Counted from the first letter of the stretch, positions 9,823-23,046 are shown. The stretch is 64,000 nucleotides of DNA from Fragum whitleyi (GCA_948146395.1 OX411544.1:40159419-40223418), one strand, 5' to 3'. Numbers and translations are program-made. Notes: generated by a model not told the origin, from the sequence alone.

Positions 9823-12204
9823 TAGCTCACCTGAGCACGAAGTGCTCATGTGAGCTATTGTGATCACCTTTCCTCCGGCGTCCGTCCGTCGGTCGTCGGT
9901 CGTCGGTCGTCGGTCGTCGTCCGTCGTCCGGCGTCCGTCAACAATTTCTTTAAACGACATCTCCTCCTAAACTACTAGGCCAATTAACACCAAATTTTAC
10001 AGAAATGTTGATTAGGTGGTCCCCTTCAAAAATAGCTAAAAGAATTGAAATCCATGAAAAACTCTGGTTGCTATGGCAACAAAAGGTGAAATTTTAAGAA
10101 AATCTTTAAAATTCTTCTTCTTCTCAACCAGTAGTCCTACAGACTTAAAACTTGGTATGGATGATCAGTTCATAGTCCTGAATAAAAATAGCTAAAATCA
10201 TATCTTTTGGGCCACCAGGTGCGGAGCACCAGGGGGGAGGGGGTAGTACTCTGGGTAAATTTTGTAATCTTTAAGCCTCTTCTTCTTCAGAACCAGGAGC
10301 CCTACAGACTTGAAAATTGTCATGGATGATCAGCTCATAGACCTTAATAAAAATAGCTAAAATCATATATTTTGGGCTGCCAGGTGCGGAGCACCAGGGG
10401 GGAGGGGGTAGTACTTTTGTGAAAATTTTATAATCTTTAACCTTCTTCTTCTTTTGAACCAGGAGCCTGACAGATTTGAATATTGGCATGGATGATCAGC
10501 ATATGGACCTTTATATAAATAGCTAAAATCATGACTGTAGATTCACCAGGTGCGGAGCACCAGGGGGGAGAGGGTAGTACTTTTGTGAAAATTTTGTAAT
10601 CTTTGACCTTCTTCTTCTTCTTAACCACAAGCCCTACAGACTTAAAAATTGGCATGGAGGATCAGCTCATAGACCTTAATAAAAATAGCTAAAATCATAT
10701 TTTTTGGGCTGCCAGGTGCGGAGCACCAGGTGGGAGGGGGTAGTACTTTTGTGAAAATTTTGTAATCTTTAACCTTCTTCTTCTTTTGAACCAGGAGCCT
10801 GACAGATTTGAATATTGGCATGGATGATCAGCATATGGACCTTTATATAAATAGCTAAAATCATGACTGTAGATTCACCAGGTGCGGAGCACCAGGGGGG
10901 AGAGGGTAGTACTTTTGTGAAAATTTTGTAATCTTTGACCTTCTTCTTCTTCTTAACCACAAGCCCTACAGACTTAAAAATTGGCATGGAGGATCAGCTC
11001 ATAGACCTTAATAAAAATAGCTAAAATCATATTTTTTGGGCTGCCAGGTGCGGAGCACCAGGTGGGAGGGGGTAGTACTTTTGTGAAAATTTTGAAATCT
11101 TTGACCTTCTTCTTCTTTTGAACCAGGAGCCTGACAGATTTGAATATTGGCATGGATGATCAGCATATGGACCTTTATATAAATAGCTAAAATCATGACT
11201 GTAGATTCACCAGGTGCGGAGCACCAGGGGGGAGAGGGTAGTACTTTTGTGAAAATTTTGTAATCTTTGACTTTCTTCTTCTTCTTAACCACAAGCCCTA
11301 CAGACTTAAAAATTGGCATGGAGGATCAGCTCATAGACCTAAATAAAAATAGCTAAAATCATGACTGTAATGCCACCAGGTGCAGAGGACCAGGGGGGAG
11401 GGGGTAGTACTTTTGTGAAAACTTTTTAACTTTAACCTTCATCTTCTAATGAACCAGGAGCCCTACAAACTTCAATATTGGCATGGATGATAAGCATATG
11501 GATCTAAAATTAAATAGCTAAAATCATGAATGTAGGGCCACCAGATGGGGAGCATTAGGGGGGAGGGGATAGTATTTTGGATCAAATTTGAAATCATTAA
11601 CCTTATTCTTCTCCTGGATCAGGAACTATACAGACATGAAAATTGTCATTTGTGATCAATATATTGACATTAATTAAAATAGCTAAAATCATGACTGTAG
11701 GGTCACCAGGTGCTGAGTGTCTTGGGGAGGGGTTAGTACTTTGGATCATTTTTGAAATCTTTGAACTTCTTCTAATGAACCAGGAGTCCTACAGACTTGA
11801 AAATTGGTATGGATGATCAGCATAATTATGGACATTAATTGAATTAGCTAAAATCATGACTGTAGATTCACCAGGTGCAGAGCATCTTGGGGGAGGGGGT
11901 GCTTTGTTGAGAATTTTGAGTCCCTACAGCCTTTATATTTGACATGGATTGATCAACTCATTAAAAAAAACTTTAAAAGTCTCAGACTCAGCCTGTATAT
12001 CTGGCATAGATTAGCTGATCACAGACCTTTTATGAAAAAAGCTGAAATAAATAATGACAAGGGGAGGAGCAGAGGGGGGAAGGATTATTTCAAATGTTAT
12101 CTGATTGAATAAGTGAAAATCTCTTTTTCTGTGGTTGCATGGACATACCTAGGTAATGAAGCTTTTTTCTCAGGTGAGCGACCCAGGGCCAACGGCCCTC
12201 TTGT
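9823..12204. repeat. AGCTCACCTGAGC-ended repeat with a tandem array of about 165-bp monomers
   Basis: The left end reads TTAGCTCACCTGAGCACGAA, followed by a GTCGGTC short tandem run (9884-9925); the right end reads CTCAGGTGAGCGACCCAGG and then GGCCCTCTTGTTT. In between, about 11 monomers of about 165 bp contain the landmark words AACCAGGAGCC, GGCATGGATGATCAG, AATAGCTAAAATCAT and CAGGTGCGGAGCACCAGG. Elements with these ends are common in mollusc genomes. The repeated 72-residue open frames on the minus strand are repeat artefacts, not genes. Confidence 0.88.
10440..11335. repeat. 332-bp higher-order dimer within the 165-bp array
   Basis: Two alternating monomer types, one with GAACCAGGAGCCTGACAG and one with TTAACCACAAGCCCTACAG, form a 332-bp dimer repeated at about 10440, 10772 and 11104. 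The first two dimers look essentially identical by eye. Monomers outside this block (10100-10440, 11340-11960) are clearly more diverged. Confidence 0.85.
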
Positions 12205-12908
12205 TTTTAATTTTGTTCGCGTACATACGTCTAAGGTGACGTAAAAATAATTTCACGCACTTGGCCTATATCTAGGTATAGCAAAGTGACTTCAAGTTCT
12301 TTTTTTTTATCTAATTGGATTACTCTTATTATTCCGAGTTAATAGCAAACACTCAGATTTATCGCATTCTTCGAAACAGAGCGAACTTTTGAGATAATGA
12401 TTAACCAGGTGGACACGACATGGACAAAACGTACACGATGTGCTTTAAGACTCCGGATCTGTGGATTAGTAGAAGCAGAGGTCTTTTTTTTCCTGGTTAT
12501 CAATATTCTAGGAAAATTTTACTGACTAAAAGCTGTTGCATTTTGGTGGGTATGGTATAAAGGTGGTACTGAAGAGCCATCGGAAATATACTCTTACCAA
12601 CTTCTTTTTTATGCAACGGGATCCGTGAAAATGATATTGATAACAAAAGACATTTCTAATGTCTTAAAAATAGAAGGCACGCCCGTAGTTTAAACTGTCA
12701 GACCTTTTCTTTCTACTGGTCTGTAGAAAAGCACATCAATACGGCTGACTAGCTTCGTCTAATAATCAAGATAATCGAATTATGTTAGGAAATTGATTAG
12801 AATTATAATTAACGGCAACTTTTATTGTGAAAGGTGAATCACCCTTAAATATTCCATCGAAGACGGATCGACTCAATTTTTTGCGCTAAGTTAAAAGAAT
12901 GAAAAAAT
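12205..12908. other. No recognised feature
   Basis: Non-coding. Its last bases lead into the duplicated unit starting at 12909. Confidence 0.55.
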
Positions 12909-13011
12909 CGTAGAAAGTATACAAAACAGCAATAACAAGTTTGATTAATACACTTAACAATCGTTAATTTCTTGCATTCATGATTTCTACCTATACAGTA
13001 TCGTCGCAAGC

Positions 13012-13106
13012 CAGGGGCCTGTTTGACAAAACATCTTACGTTTATGTCTTTGATTTTAACTTACGCTTACTTTTTTTTCGTAAAACGTAAGTAAAACGGG
13101 CCCCTG
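13012..13106. mobile_element. GGGCCCGTTTTACTAAA hairpin element, short deletion derivative
   Basis: Both inverted ends remain (CAGGGGCCTGTTTGACAAAA and GTAAAACGGGCCCCTG), but most of the body has gone. It lies in unit 1 of the 12.9-17.4 kb duplication. Confidence 0.7.
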
Positions 13107-13262
13107 GTGGGAGTTCTCATTCGATTTTCCTTCCTTTCGTTCGCAAGGGATAGAATGGAGATATGACTCTTAGCGTGGGAAAAAATGTTAACAGGTTAAT
13201 TCGTTTTGTTGAATCTGTATAAAACGAATTTTGAGCACATTCGTTTGATATGAGCAATAATG

Positions 13263-13500
13263 TGTAACATCGTGACATTGGCATTCACCGCTATTTTAAC
13301 CAGTCTAAATCACTGGCTCAGTGTTCATTTCAGTGCATTCAAAACACTCATCCGTACCTCTTAAAAACGCTCAGAAATCGTCAAAAAAGCTTTGAAATCG
13401 TGTTTTACCATCGTTTCATTCAAATCGATCAAATCATATCACCATTTTATTGGCTGTTGTGGATTTTGAAGCGCCTCTTTTGTTCGTGGAAACACGTTAT
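13263..13500 (-). mobile_element. CAGTTA element, partial, subfamily with the GATCAAATCAT segment
   Basis: Antisense left part with ATCGTGACATTGGCATTCAC. It belongs to a subfamily, shared with 43736, 49740 and 50223, carrying TTCAAATCGATCAAAT and TTTATTGGCTG. Confidence 0.62.
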
Positions 13501-13540
13501 TAGTTAAGTACACAGAATTTATAAAAAGAGGGTAATAAAA

Positions 13541-13858
13541 TTTATCTTATAACTATACGAATATCCGTGTGATTACATTCCGTATGATATTTTTTATGAT
13601 ATCACATAGTTACTTTTAGAACAAAGATATAATGCGGTTATTTTTAGAAACTTTCATTTCAGTGAGAAACATCGACAGAAACAAGACAAATAAAGGTTAT
13701 AAGATAAATATAATACGTACTTAGTGTATTGTATGAAAAAAAATATGTAACTCGGTTGAGAGAATTGATAATTGTCTCGGCATAGCCTCGACAATGTTTA
13801 ATTTTCGCAGCCTCGTTAGATATTTCTTTCATATAATACACTAAGTACGTATTATATA
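13541..13858 (-). mobile_element. TTATC/TACGTACTTAGTG fold-back element
   Basis: Inverted copy running from TTATCTTATAACTATACGAA to CACTAAGTACGTATTATA. Well preserved; the short open frame here is an artefact. Confidence 0.75.
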
Positions 13859-13985
13859 TATCGATAATACGGTCCAAACAGACGAAATTATCGATATCAT
13901 ATTTACTCTAATTTCATAAGAAAAAAAAACTCGCTCGTCACATTCATTCAATTTTATTTCGAAAAAATCGAAAGAAAAAAACACA

Positions 13986-14018
<33 letters not shown>
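13986..14018. repeat. (CAA)n microsatellite
   Basis: About 10-11 uninterrupted CAA units. Confidence 0.95.
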
Positions 14019-14056
14019 AATATTCACATAGGCAATTTCACACGAATGTTTTCATA

Positions 14057-15443
14057 TCCTGGCAGATGTTAATAGGTTTTCAAAACAGTAGTGCTCACTT
14101 AGATTCAGTTTACTATTTTTCAAGAATTGTGTCCGTCTGACAACTATGCATTTTAAAAATGGAGTGAAACAAGGATTCTACATAAGTTGTTGAAACCTCA
14201 AAGACATCTTTTTAGTGCGAAATCATATGCAATTCTGGGATCGGGCGAATGTTTTGCTAGCGTAGAACTACTTTTCAGGCAGAGTGAGTAATTTGCCCCT
14301 TTTTCCCAATGGTCAATGGGGGGTCACTTGGTAAATGGATTTACTGGAAAGGTAACCTCCCCTGACACTGCTAATAATGATAAAATAATAACCTAGATCA
14401 CGCACATGAATACGGATACAGCGCGAGCAGGTAGTGTTAAGCAGTTAGGTCGTGCGATAGAGGTTAATACAATGGAGTTTTACACTACTGTTCAACACAC
14501 GGCATTCAATCTCGAGAGTGTCTGCAATTATTTTACGTGCTTACCCTTTCTTTTTTTCATTTGAAAATGAAAATCGCGGAACATTAATTGATAATCCCTT
14601 TATTGAATTTTTCAAGCAGATAACAACAGAATTTTGATTGTGACCACGGAGAATCGATTAGTGTTTTAAAAAATAGTGATACCTAGATAATCTAATTTTC
14701 ATTTCTTTCCTTTTATACCCAATGGATCAGACAATCACACTTTTAACTACACTTGACATAATGCCGAAAGTTATCGAAACCTTGTAATTACAGGACTTGG
14801 GTTGACGATTGACAATATATGTTGAGACATGTATATCTAAAGCAAGATGCGAACTTGGGTCAGGTTATTTTCCTTTTATTGTAATTTAACATGTAAAATT
14901 TATCTTTTCTCAACAAATGGAAGAATCACTCTAGTATATCAACAGAAACGTCCACCACCAGTACTTCAGTGCTTTGATTTCTAATAGTCTATCACTACAT
15001 CAATAACGCGTAATATAAATAGGCTTGGAAGATTAGTCCTCTTTACCGATCGCCCTATTTTTTCCTCCAATGAAAGACCGCTATGTCGTTTGAAATTCAA
15101 AAAATATATCCCATAACCTGACGATCTGATCGAATAAGTGAGCTACAGGACTTTAGGTCATAATGGGCGGGGACTACATTCAAAACCAGACAGTGACGTC
15201 ATAATCTTGTCTGATAGTATATCCCGAAAGACCCTTAACTTGTTATCGATTATTTTTTAAAATGTTTTGTGGATGTTCTTTTGAAGATATGCTTATGCAC
15301 AATTATTCATTAAAAGAAGGAAAACATTCTTGAATAAATTGTCTACATATCAAGAGAAGATTTAACTGATATATTTCACTAATTCTGATTATAAAATATT
15401 TATCTACAGTTGTACGGCAATAAGAATGACATCGATACTTGAA
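14057..15443. other. No recognised feature other than the duplicated source blocks
   Basis: Non-coding. The segment 14981-15043 is one of the blocks re-used in unit 2 of the 12.9-17.4 kb duplication. Confidence 0.5.
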
Positions 15444-15640
15444 TGGAGTTTTACGCCGCTTTCAACATATTTTTCAGTTATATTGCGGTGGCTGGAGCAC
15501 CCAAAAATCCATTCCTGGTATTTCTTTCACCAGTTGACATTCACATCCTTTCCTAGTCTTCAGCTTCTATCTCAAAGAAGTCTACGATTATCAACCCATA
15601 GATGAGAGACAAATAGTCGGCGAGAATGAGTGCTTTCTAC
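15444..15640 (-). mobile_element. SINE tail fragment
   Basis: Antisense to the 56287 copy. It contains TTACGCCGCTTTCAACA, GGTGGCTGGAGCACC, CTGGTATTTCTTTCACCAG and TACGATTATCAACCCATAG. The tRNA-like head is missing. Confidence 0.68.
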
Positions 15641-15689
15641 TATAGTTTATATAATTGATTATTCATATGTAGTGGTTTTGTTGGTTTGT

Positions 15690-15935
15690 ATTAGGTTTAA
15701 CGCCGCTTTCAACAACCTTTCAGTTATATCGCGACTCGAGCACCTAACTATGAAGTCCTGGTCCAGTATTACCATTCCTTTCGTAGCCTTCAGCTGCTAT
15801 CCCACATATGTTTACGATTATCAACCCATAGGTGGGAAACAAATAATCGGAACTGTCCGAGATCGAACTCGGGATAATTCGAAGGATAGTCCAACGCGCT
15901 TCACTGCGCGGCTGAATATACCGTGGTAGATAACT
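15690..15935 (-). mobile_element. tRNA-derived SINE, near full length
   Basis: Antisense copy with tail (TTTAACGCCGCTTTCAACA, GATTATCAACCCATAGG) and a tRNA-like head near 15850-15915. On the minus strand the head has CCGAGTTCGATCTCGG, a B-box-like sequence. It lies 50 bp from a second copy in the same orientation. Confidence 0.7.
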
Positions 15936-16293
15936 GTTTTTTCTTTATTTCTTTTTTTTTTTTTTTTTTTTCTAAAGATACAAAATCCCTGAACGGAGGC
16001 ATAATGTCCCACACCACCACAACCCAAAAAACTAACTAAAAAGAATGCAAAATTCACTCGCAGCAACCTCATGGTTTTGTTCCCCGAACCTGCCAAACTG
16101 ATTTTGTCTCGCCAAACGACAAAATTATCACAGAAACCCGATCGTGATTAAATTCGCTCCTCCCACTTTTTGTTTACCTCGATTTGATTGAAGAATGTAT
16201 GACGCAACAAAAGTGAATGGCATCATTGATTGACGCGCAACTCATATGACCTAGCGTTATTTGATGAAAAAATAATTCGATCGGTAAAACAGA

Positions 16294-16376
16294 TATAGTT
16301 CATTTTCTGACAATTTACGCGTATAACCTTGCGCTCCGCTTAGGTTATATCGCGTAAATTGTCAGAAATGAACTAT
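16294..16376. repeat. Long near-perfect hairpin
   Basis: The arms TAGTTCATTTTCTGACAATT and its inverse continue through TACGCG, for a stem of about 35 bp around CCTTGCGCTCCGCTTAGG. Probably the core of a fold-back or MITE; no second copy in this window. Confidence 0.7.
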
Positions 16377-16821
16377 AACTATTACTTATAAAGTAAAACT
16401 GCGCCAAGATATAGGACCTGAACCTTAAGGGCAAATAATTATGACGTTGGTATCATCTTTTATCTCTTTTGAACGTACTCCTGATGATCTTTAATTGACT
16501 GATGCGCTTGTTCAAGCTTAGTAGCGACTCATTTGTAAACGCTTCGCCTTGTTCCAAGAAGAGTTAATCATTAAACCTGCTTGGGAGACAAAATTATTAC
16601 TATCTGCGATAATTGTCATAGGAGCTTAATGTTTTTGAATATTTTAAAGTGTCCTTGAGAACAATAATTACCTATCAAATCATTTCTGGAAAAGAATTTA
16701 AAAAAAAAAAAAAAAAATCGTAGAAAGTATACAAAATAGCAATAACAAGTTTGATTAATACACTTAACAATCGTTAATTTCTAGCATTTATGATTTCTAC
16801 CTATACAGTATCTTCGCAAGC

Positions 16822-16911
16822 CAGGGGCCTGTTTGACAAAACATCTTACGTTTATTTCTTGGGTAAGTTAAAATATTCAGTTGCTTCTATAGTTTTAACC
16901 AAATATGGAAT
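16822..16911. mobile_element. GGGCCCG hairpin element, left half only
   Basis: Begins CAGGGGCCTGTTTGACAAAA and continues through GTTGCTTCTATAG to AATATGGAAT. It retains a different part of the element than its unit-1 counterpart at 13012. Confidence 0.62.
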
Positions 16912-17360
16912 AGGCACACATAGGCAATTTCACACGAAGGTTTTCATCAAAGAATAATTTGTCTGTGTGTCCTTCTTTTTTTTCTAATAGTCTTTCAATA
17001 CATCAATAGCGCGTAATATAAATAGACTTGGATGATTTGTACTCTTTATAAAGTAAAACTGCGCCAAGATAAAGGACCTGAACCTTAAGGGCAAATAATT
17101 ATGACGTTGGTATCATATTTTATCTCTTTTGAACGTACTCCTGATGATCTTTAATTGACTGATGCGCTTGTTCAAGCTTAGTAGCGTCTCATTTGTAAAC
17201 GCTTCGCCTTGTTCCAAGAAGAGTTAATCATTAAACCCTTGTTTGGGAGACAAAATTGTTACTATCTGCGATAATTGTCATAGGAGCTTAATGTTTTTGA
17301 ATATTTTAAAGTGTCCTTGAGAACAATAATTACCTATCAAATTATTTCTGAAAAAGAATT

Positions 17361-18262
17361 AAAAAAAAAATATAATGAAAAAATTAAAAAATGGTGTAAT
17401 TCATAACTCTGAATGCAAACATGTCAAATTTTGACGACGTTTAAATAAAAAAAGAATTACTTAAATGGGAATACAGGGAAATATTTTTTAGTTTGGTATT
17501 TATTTATTTATTTATTTTGAACGATTGTTTCTCTTGCAGGTTATGGAGCAATGCTCGAGAATGAAAAAAGTAACTGACATGATTTCATATCCTTTCAATT
17601 CAGACAAAAATCGGTTGCACTTGTTAAATGCTTAGTTTTACAATATTTGACTGTCTGTTTTAAAGCCTCTATCGGTTCTTTGCATAAGAACCAAGCTCGC
17701 ATAGGGTGATCTCTAATTACATCGAGGAAAAGCGTAAACGAGATATAATGATGACCTTCTGTCGTAAAATGTAATTAGATTGAAGATAGAAGCTATTAAA
17801 TAAATTCATGACATCCATAGTTAACGGGTCGTCACTTAGATTGCGTGACGTAAAGCATGTATTTTTACATGGAAAAATCAAGTTAATCTGACTTTCATTT
17901 TGAGCTAGATTCTGGTGCACGCTTCCTTGTTAATAAGAGGTTATGCCTTATGCACATTTTCTAAGTGAATAGGTGAATGTCAAGGAATGTTACAAGAGGG
18001 CAAGGGTGGTCCCATATCGCTCACTTAAACATATGAATTTAGAGTCTGAAGAATGTCCTTTTTTGTCAGACCTCTTCAGGATCGTTTGCTAAGAAGTTTA
18101 GGTTGAAATGTGGTGGTATGTTTTGATACTGACGGACAGACACGCGGTCGCTGGACAATGATCGGCCACAATAAGACAAAGGGGCTCAAGGTGATCTAAA
18201 AAGAGTGAAAGATAAGAAAATGGAGCTCGCTATCATCGTTTCCTTATAACTGCTTTTTTATC
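17361..18262. other. No recognised feature
   Basis: AT-rich with a TTTATT run (17503-17517). No coding or repeat signal that I could match. Confidence 0.55.
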
Positions 18263-18497
18263 GAACCTGTGCGTGACATTGCCAACAATTTTACATGTAC
18301 GTAAGTTGCAAACATTGACCGGTCAGGACAGCTACAAAGCGCAGAAAGAAGATTGCCTGTCTGTAAAAAGCTCCTTTTAGACATTATCTGTCTAAGGCAC
18401 GCAGCGAAGACTCTGGACAGACTTTGCGGAAGCACAGGCTGGCCAAAATCTTTGCTTAGCGCACATATGAAATTTTTGGAATGTCACACACAGGCTC
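18263..18497 (-). mobile_element. GAGCCTGTGCGTGA element
   Basis: Antisense copy, with ends GAACCTGTGCGTGACATT and AATGTCACACACAGGCTC, and inverted internal words GACAGACTTTGCGGAAGC and CAGGCTGGCC. Confidence 0.75.
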
Positions 18498-18664
18498 AAT
18501 TTTGAAGAAGCTATTCGATTAAAATGATCGGTGATTTGGATGCCTTTAGGTCAAAAATAATTATTTGTATCATTTCGGTAAGGTATTGGATTTAAAAAAA
18601 AAATCTACAACGGCAACAACAACAGAAAATATGTATTTATCTGCCAGGGATGACTGAGGGATCT

Positions 18665-18902
18665 GGGACCCGTTTTACTAAACATCTTACGAAAAAAACA
18701 AGCGTAAATCAAAATCACAAAGCATACTTGGTGTTTTCACTACATGTAATTGATAGATTCCGCCTTGCAACATCTCATTAGAAACGTCTTTAGAAGATAT
18801 GAGGTGATACATGGCAGAATTTCATATTAACCAACTACTGTAGAAACAACCTTTATTTTTGACTAACGCAAAAAGTGATCGTAGGATGTTAAGTAAAAAA
18901 TA
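18665..18902. mobile_element. GGGCCCG hairpin element
   Basis: Starts GGGACCCGTTTTACTAAACA. The central hairpin around CATCTCATTAGAAACGTC is weakened. The right arm ends near GATGTTAAGTAAAAAA. It lies just outside the Tc1-type element at 18930. Confidence 0.68.
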
Positions 18903-19346
18903 GAAGTGTATATAAAACGCTTTTATATACTCTTCAAAAAAAGTTCTTTGACACTGATTAAACATACGATTTTTCTGAGTTCATGTAAAACTTCCGATAA
19001 ATTTTTTATTGATTTGTTAACAGTAATAAGGGTGTAAGAATATCACATGTAATTGTGATAAATTACTTGACAACGTTTTTCGATAGAGACGTCAACGTCA
19101 AAAAACGTAAACTCTGAATTCTCATTCAGCACGTGCAGTTCAAGATTGACTGAACAGTCCTGATAACTCTCCAGTATATTATGAATGAAATGCCATTGTT
19201 TGATTGCTTTTGAAATTGAACGTCTAGGCACACACCTGTAACAAAAACATGCCATGCAAACGGAGGAACAGGGTCATAAATTTTTTGGTTGCCACAATGC
19301 AGGTTCTATAAGACAAGCCGTTGCAAATGACCTCTGGCACCGCTAT

Positions 19347-20194
<848 letters not shown>

Positions 20195-20889
20195 ACCGCT
20201 ATAACATACCTTGCAGCGTAATGTATAGAGCCAGATCAATCTGACGCTAGATGACAACGTTCGTCCAGAACGTCGAATGACGTAACGGTATTTGGGATTT
20301 TTCAATCTAACTTCTACGTCAACGAATAATTTGGTCTCCAGTCTAAGTAGGATCTTTGGTAAGAAAGTATGGAACCAGATAAGAGAGGTCAAGTTTGCCA
20401 CTATAAGACACGTGCTACGTAACGTCCTTAATCAACGTCTCTGTTATAAATCTTTGATCAAAAAGGTAATTTTGTTTAAATACAGTGTGAAGATGCATTG
20501 ACTTCACCCTCAATTATTGACTTTGCTCATGCATATAGATCTTTATGTCGAAATTAAAGTCTGCATAAAGATCAAATGTCAAAGAACTTTTTTTGAAGAG
20601 TATATTTACGAAGTGATTTTTACCATGAAATACACTACTTTTGTCTCACTTTTTGTGAGTTCATTACTTACTTTTTACTGTATGAAAGACCTACTCATTT
20701 ACATAAGTAAATATTCATTTTTGATACAATTTTTACCGATAGCAAAACTATTCTCAGTTATATAACTTATTCAAAAGCAAAGGAAAGAGGACTATATACA
20801 CCATTGGTAATGACAAACTTTGTAAACTTACGAATATTTCCATTTTCAACGCTGTATTTCTGAATGATACATGTTATATATACATCACA

Positions 20890-21075
20890 TTTAAACGATT
20901 TTATCAAGACAACCATTTTGACCAAATTCCAGGTTAATTGAAATTGAAATGTGGCCTCTAGAGTATCGAGACATGTTTTTTCTCAGGTTTTACTCTATGG
21001 CTTAGCTGACCCAATTTCGACTTTGTCCGAAATCTTATCAAGACGAGCATTTTTAACAATTTTCAGACTGTTCTT
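20890..21075. repeat. Probable mollusc interspersed repeat fragment
   Basis: Phrases such as TTTTATCAAGACAACCATTT, CCTCTAGAGTATCGAGAC and GGCTTAGCTGACCCAATTT resemble widely dispersed mollusc repeats from memory. No second copy here, so confidence is low. Confidence 0.4.
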
Positions 21076-21664
21076 AAAAAAAAAGCATGTTAACAGTGTC
21101 CGCAAGGAATGCCGGACAACATACACCACAAAAACTTACCTTCGGTGAACAAAAATGCGCCTTTTACAAATTTTATACGTGTCAAAAATTATGATCTGCC
21201 ACGCACGAATGGATCTTCTGGTCGGTTAGCAGTTAATTTAGATTCATACAATCTGTCTGAATTTGAATCTGTTTGCCACAATGTTTGACTGATCGTGTTA
21301 ATAAAATCGTCATTATTTTCTGCCTACTGTTTAAAGTGTGTTCAGGCACTGTTTCCTAATAATATTTCCAATTTTCCGTAACCCCCTTTTTCACGTAACC
21401 CTGCTACATTTTGTCCTACCGATGTGTAACTAGAATGACATTATAGCAGTAAATGGTTGTAACTCGAGCTATCGGCCATCATACCATGATCAAATACAGT
21501 TACAACATAGAACTAGAGCGATCAGTTTACTAACAGGAAAATACAAATGGAATACACGACTTTCTACTTAAAGCATGACGCATTTCAACCTTCGAGATGC
21601 GACCAAATTTACAACCAAATGTAATTGCAAATAAATAAGTTTAAATGTACAAAATCTATGATTT
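21076..21664. other. No recognised feature
   Basis: Non-coding, AT-rich. Confidence 0.55.
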
Positions 21665-21892
21665 GAGCCAGTGCGTGAGATTTCAAATAACCGCAAAGCA
21701 AACACTCTGGCCAGTCTGTGCATCCGCACAGTCTGACCAGAGTCTTCACTATGCAATTTGTATATATATAAGGTCTCAAAGTATATGTAAACCAACAAGT
21801 AACCTAAAATAAACAGTATGTTGTTGTCTACGCTGCTGAATATTTGTCCCTCATAAACATTCCAAAGTGTTGGAAATGTCAAGCACAGGCAC
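21665..21892 (+). mobile_element. GAGCCTGTGCGTGA element
   Basis: Sense copy with GAGCCAGTGCGTGAGATTTC, GTCTGTGCATCCGCACAGTC, AAGGTCTCAAAGTAT and an end reading TGTTGGAAATGTCAAGCAC. Confidence 0.78.
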
Positions 21893-21949
21893 ATTTCTTA
21901 CCTAATATATTCCTAGGACGTTACTAGCCATATAACACTTCCGACCTAA

Positions 21950-22165
21950 GTCTCCGTCTTAGCACAAATGCTAGGCCGATCGACTTCCAATCACGAGGAT
22001 CCTGGTTCGATTCTCGGCGATGGCACATATCCTTACAGACAATTGCTTCAAACTAATTGGTGGATAATCCAAAAACGATTTTGGAAGAGTAGCTGAAGGT
22101 TCGAAACCGATGTAGTGGTAGCACTGGCGACAGAAGTATCAGGAATACATGATTATGTACTTTTG
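21950..22165 (+). mobile_element. tRNA-derived SINE
   Basis: The head has an A-box-like GTCTTAGCACAAATGCTAGG and the B-box-like GGTTCGATTCTC. The tail contains TGGTGGATAATCC and GGAAGAGTAGCTGAAGG, as in the 56287 copy. No foldable tRNA cloverleaf, so not a tRNA gene. Confidence 0.65.
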
Positions 22166-22489
22166 CAGCTAAGATATCACCAAAAAACTGTGAAAACTCC
22201 ATTCAAACTATTAACAAGTCAAACCATAGATTGAGTTATGGATTCCTATATAGAGTAAACAGTTCAAGAAAGGACAATTTTCACGCAAGATAAATCTAAA
22301 GCATTGACCATTAAATAAGGTTTTAGCAAAATGTGTGTGCCCTTTCAATTTAAAATAGAACTGATATCATACTCAAATTGAGATAATCAAATAAACGGAA
22401 CAGCTAAGTTGCATTGAAGTAAACTATTGGTGCGTATTTTTGTTTATTTACCGTCGCTACTGCATGCCCGTGTTAGCGACAACCCCCAG

Positions 22490-23046
22490 AAGATAATTAG
22501 GTATTACGGGGGATGGTAAGGTGGTAAAAAGAACATTGTCTATAAGGCTCCTTTTTCTGTAACATAAGCCGGAAGGCCACCCAAGTTATTTTTCGACATG
22601 GATAAACACCTTGAGCACATTTAAGAAAGATTAAGCCAAAATTGTACACATAGAGCGATAACAAAAAATGTCTATAAGAATCCATATCAGATTGCAACCA
22701 AAATCAATTGGGTTCTATCTATGCCCTGTCTTACATCCTGAGTAACTTTGAGAAAGATTGAGCCAAAACTGTAACCTTTAGAGCAAAAATACGTTTTGTC
22801 CTTTTGACCCTTTTTGGGCCCCATTTTGACGCCGACTCAAAATCTTTGAAGTTTTTTTTGAAAAACCACGACCTAAAAATTATATACTGTAAGTGGAGTT
22901 TGGTTGAATGATATCCTATAGTTTAGGAGGGATTTTTTTTAGAAATTGTTTACGGATCGACATACGGACGGACGGAACGAAGGACAAACGCATAGATTGA
23001 CGGACTGACGACAGACATCCATCAGTCATAATAGCTTACAGGTGGG
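22490..23046. repeat. Mollusc-type repeat with GACGGAC-rich end
   Basis: Two diverged monomers share TTGAGAAAGATTGAGCCAAA and AAAACTGTA. They are followed by GTTTAGGAGGGATTTTTTTT and a run rich in GACGGAC/GACTGACGAC, ending AATAGCTTACAGGTGG. The layout matches the end of AGCTCACC-ended elements. Confidence 0.65.

Larger units (their letters stand above)
12909..17360. repeat. Tandem duplication with a heavily deleted second copy
   Basis: Unit 1 runs from about 12909 to 16697 and unit 2 from 16718 to 17360, separated by an A-run. Unit 2 keeps four blocks in the original order: 16718-16862 matches 12909-13050; 16911-16945 matches about 14022-14056; 16983-17045 matches 14981-15043; and 17050-17357 matches 16387-16697. 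The last block is the most similar, with only a few differences in 310 bp by eye. Confidence 0.82.

Noticed and set aside
10271..11319. Four near-identical 72-103 residue open frames on the minus strand
   Set aside because: They are the same part of the tandem monomer repeated; no start context or domain.
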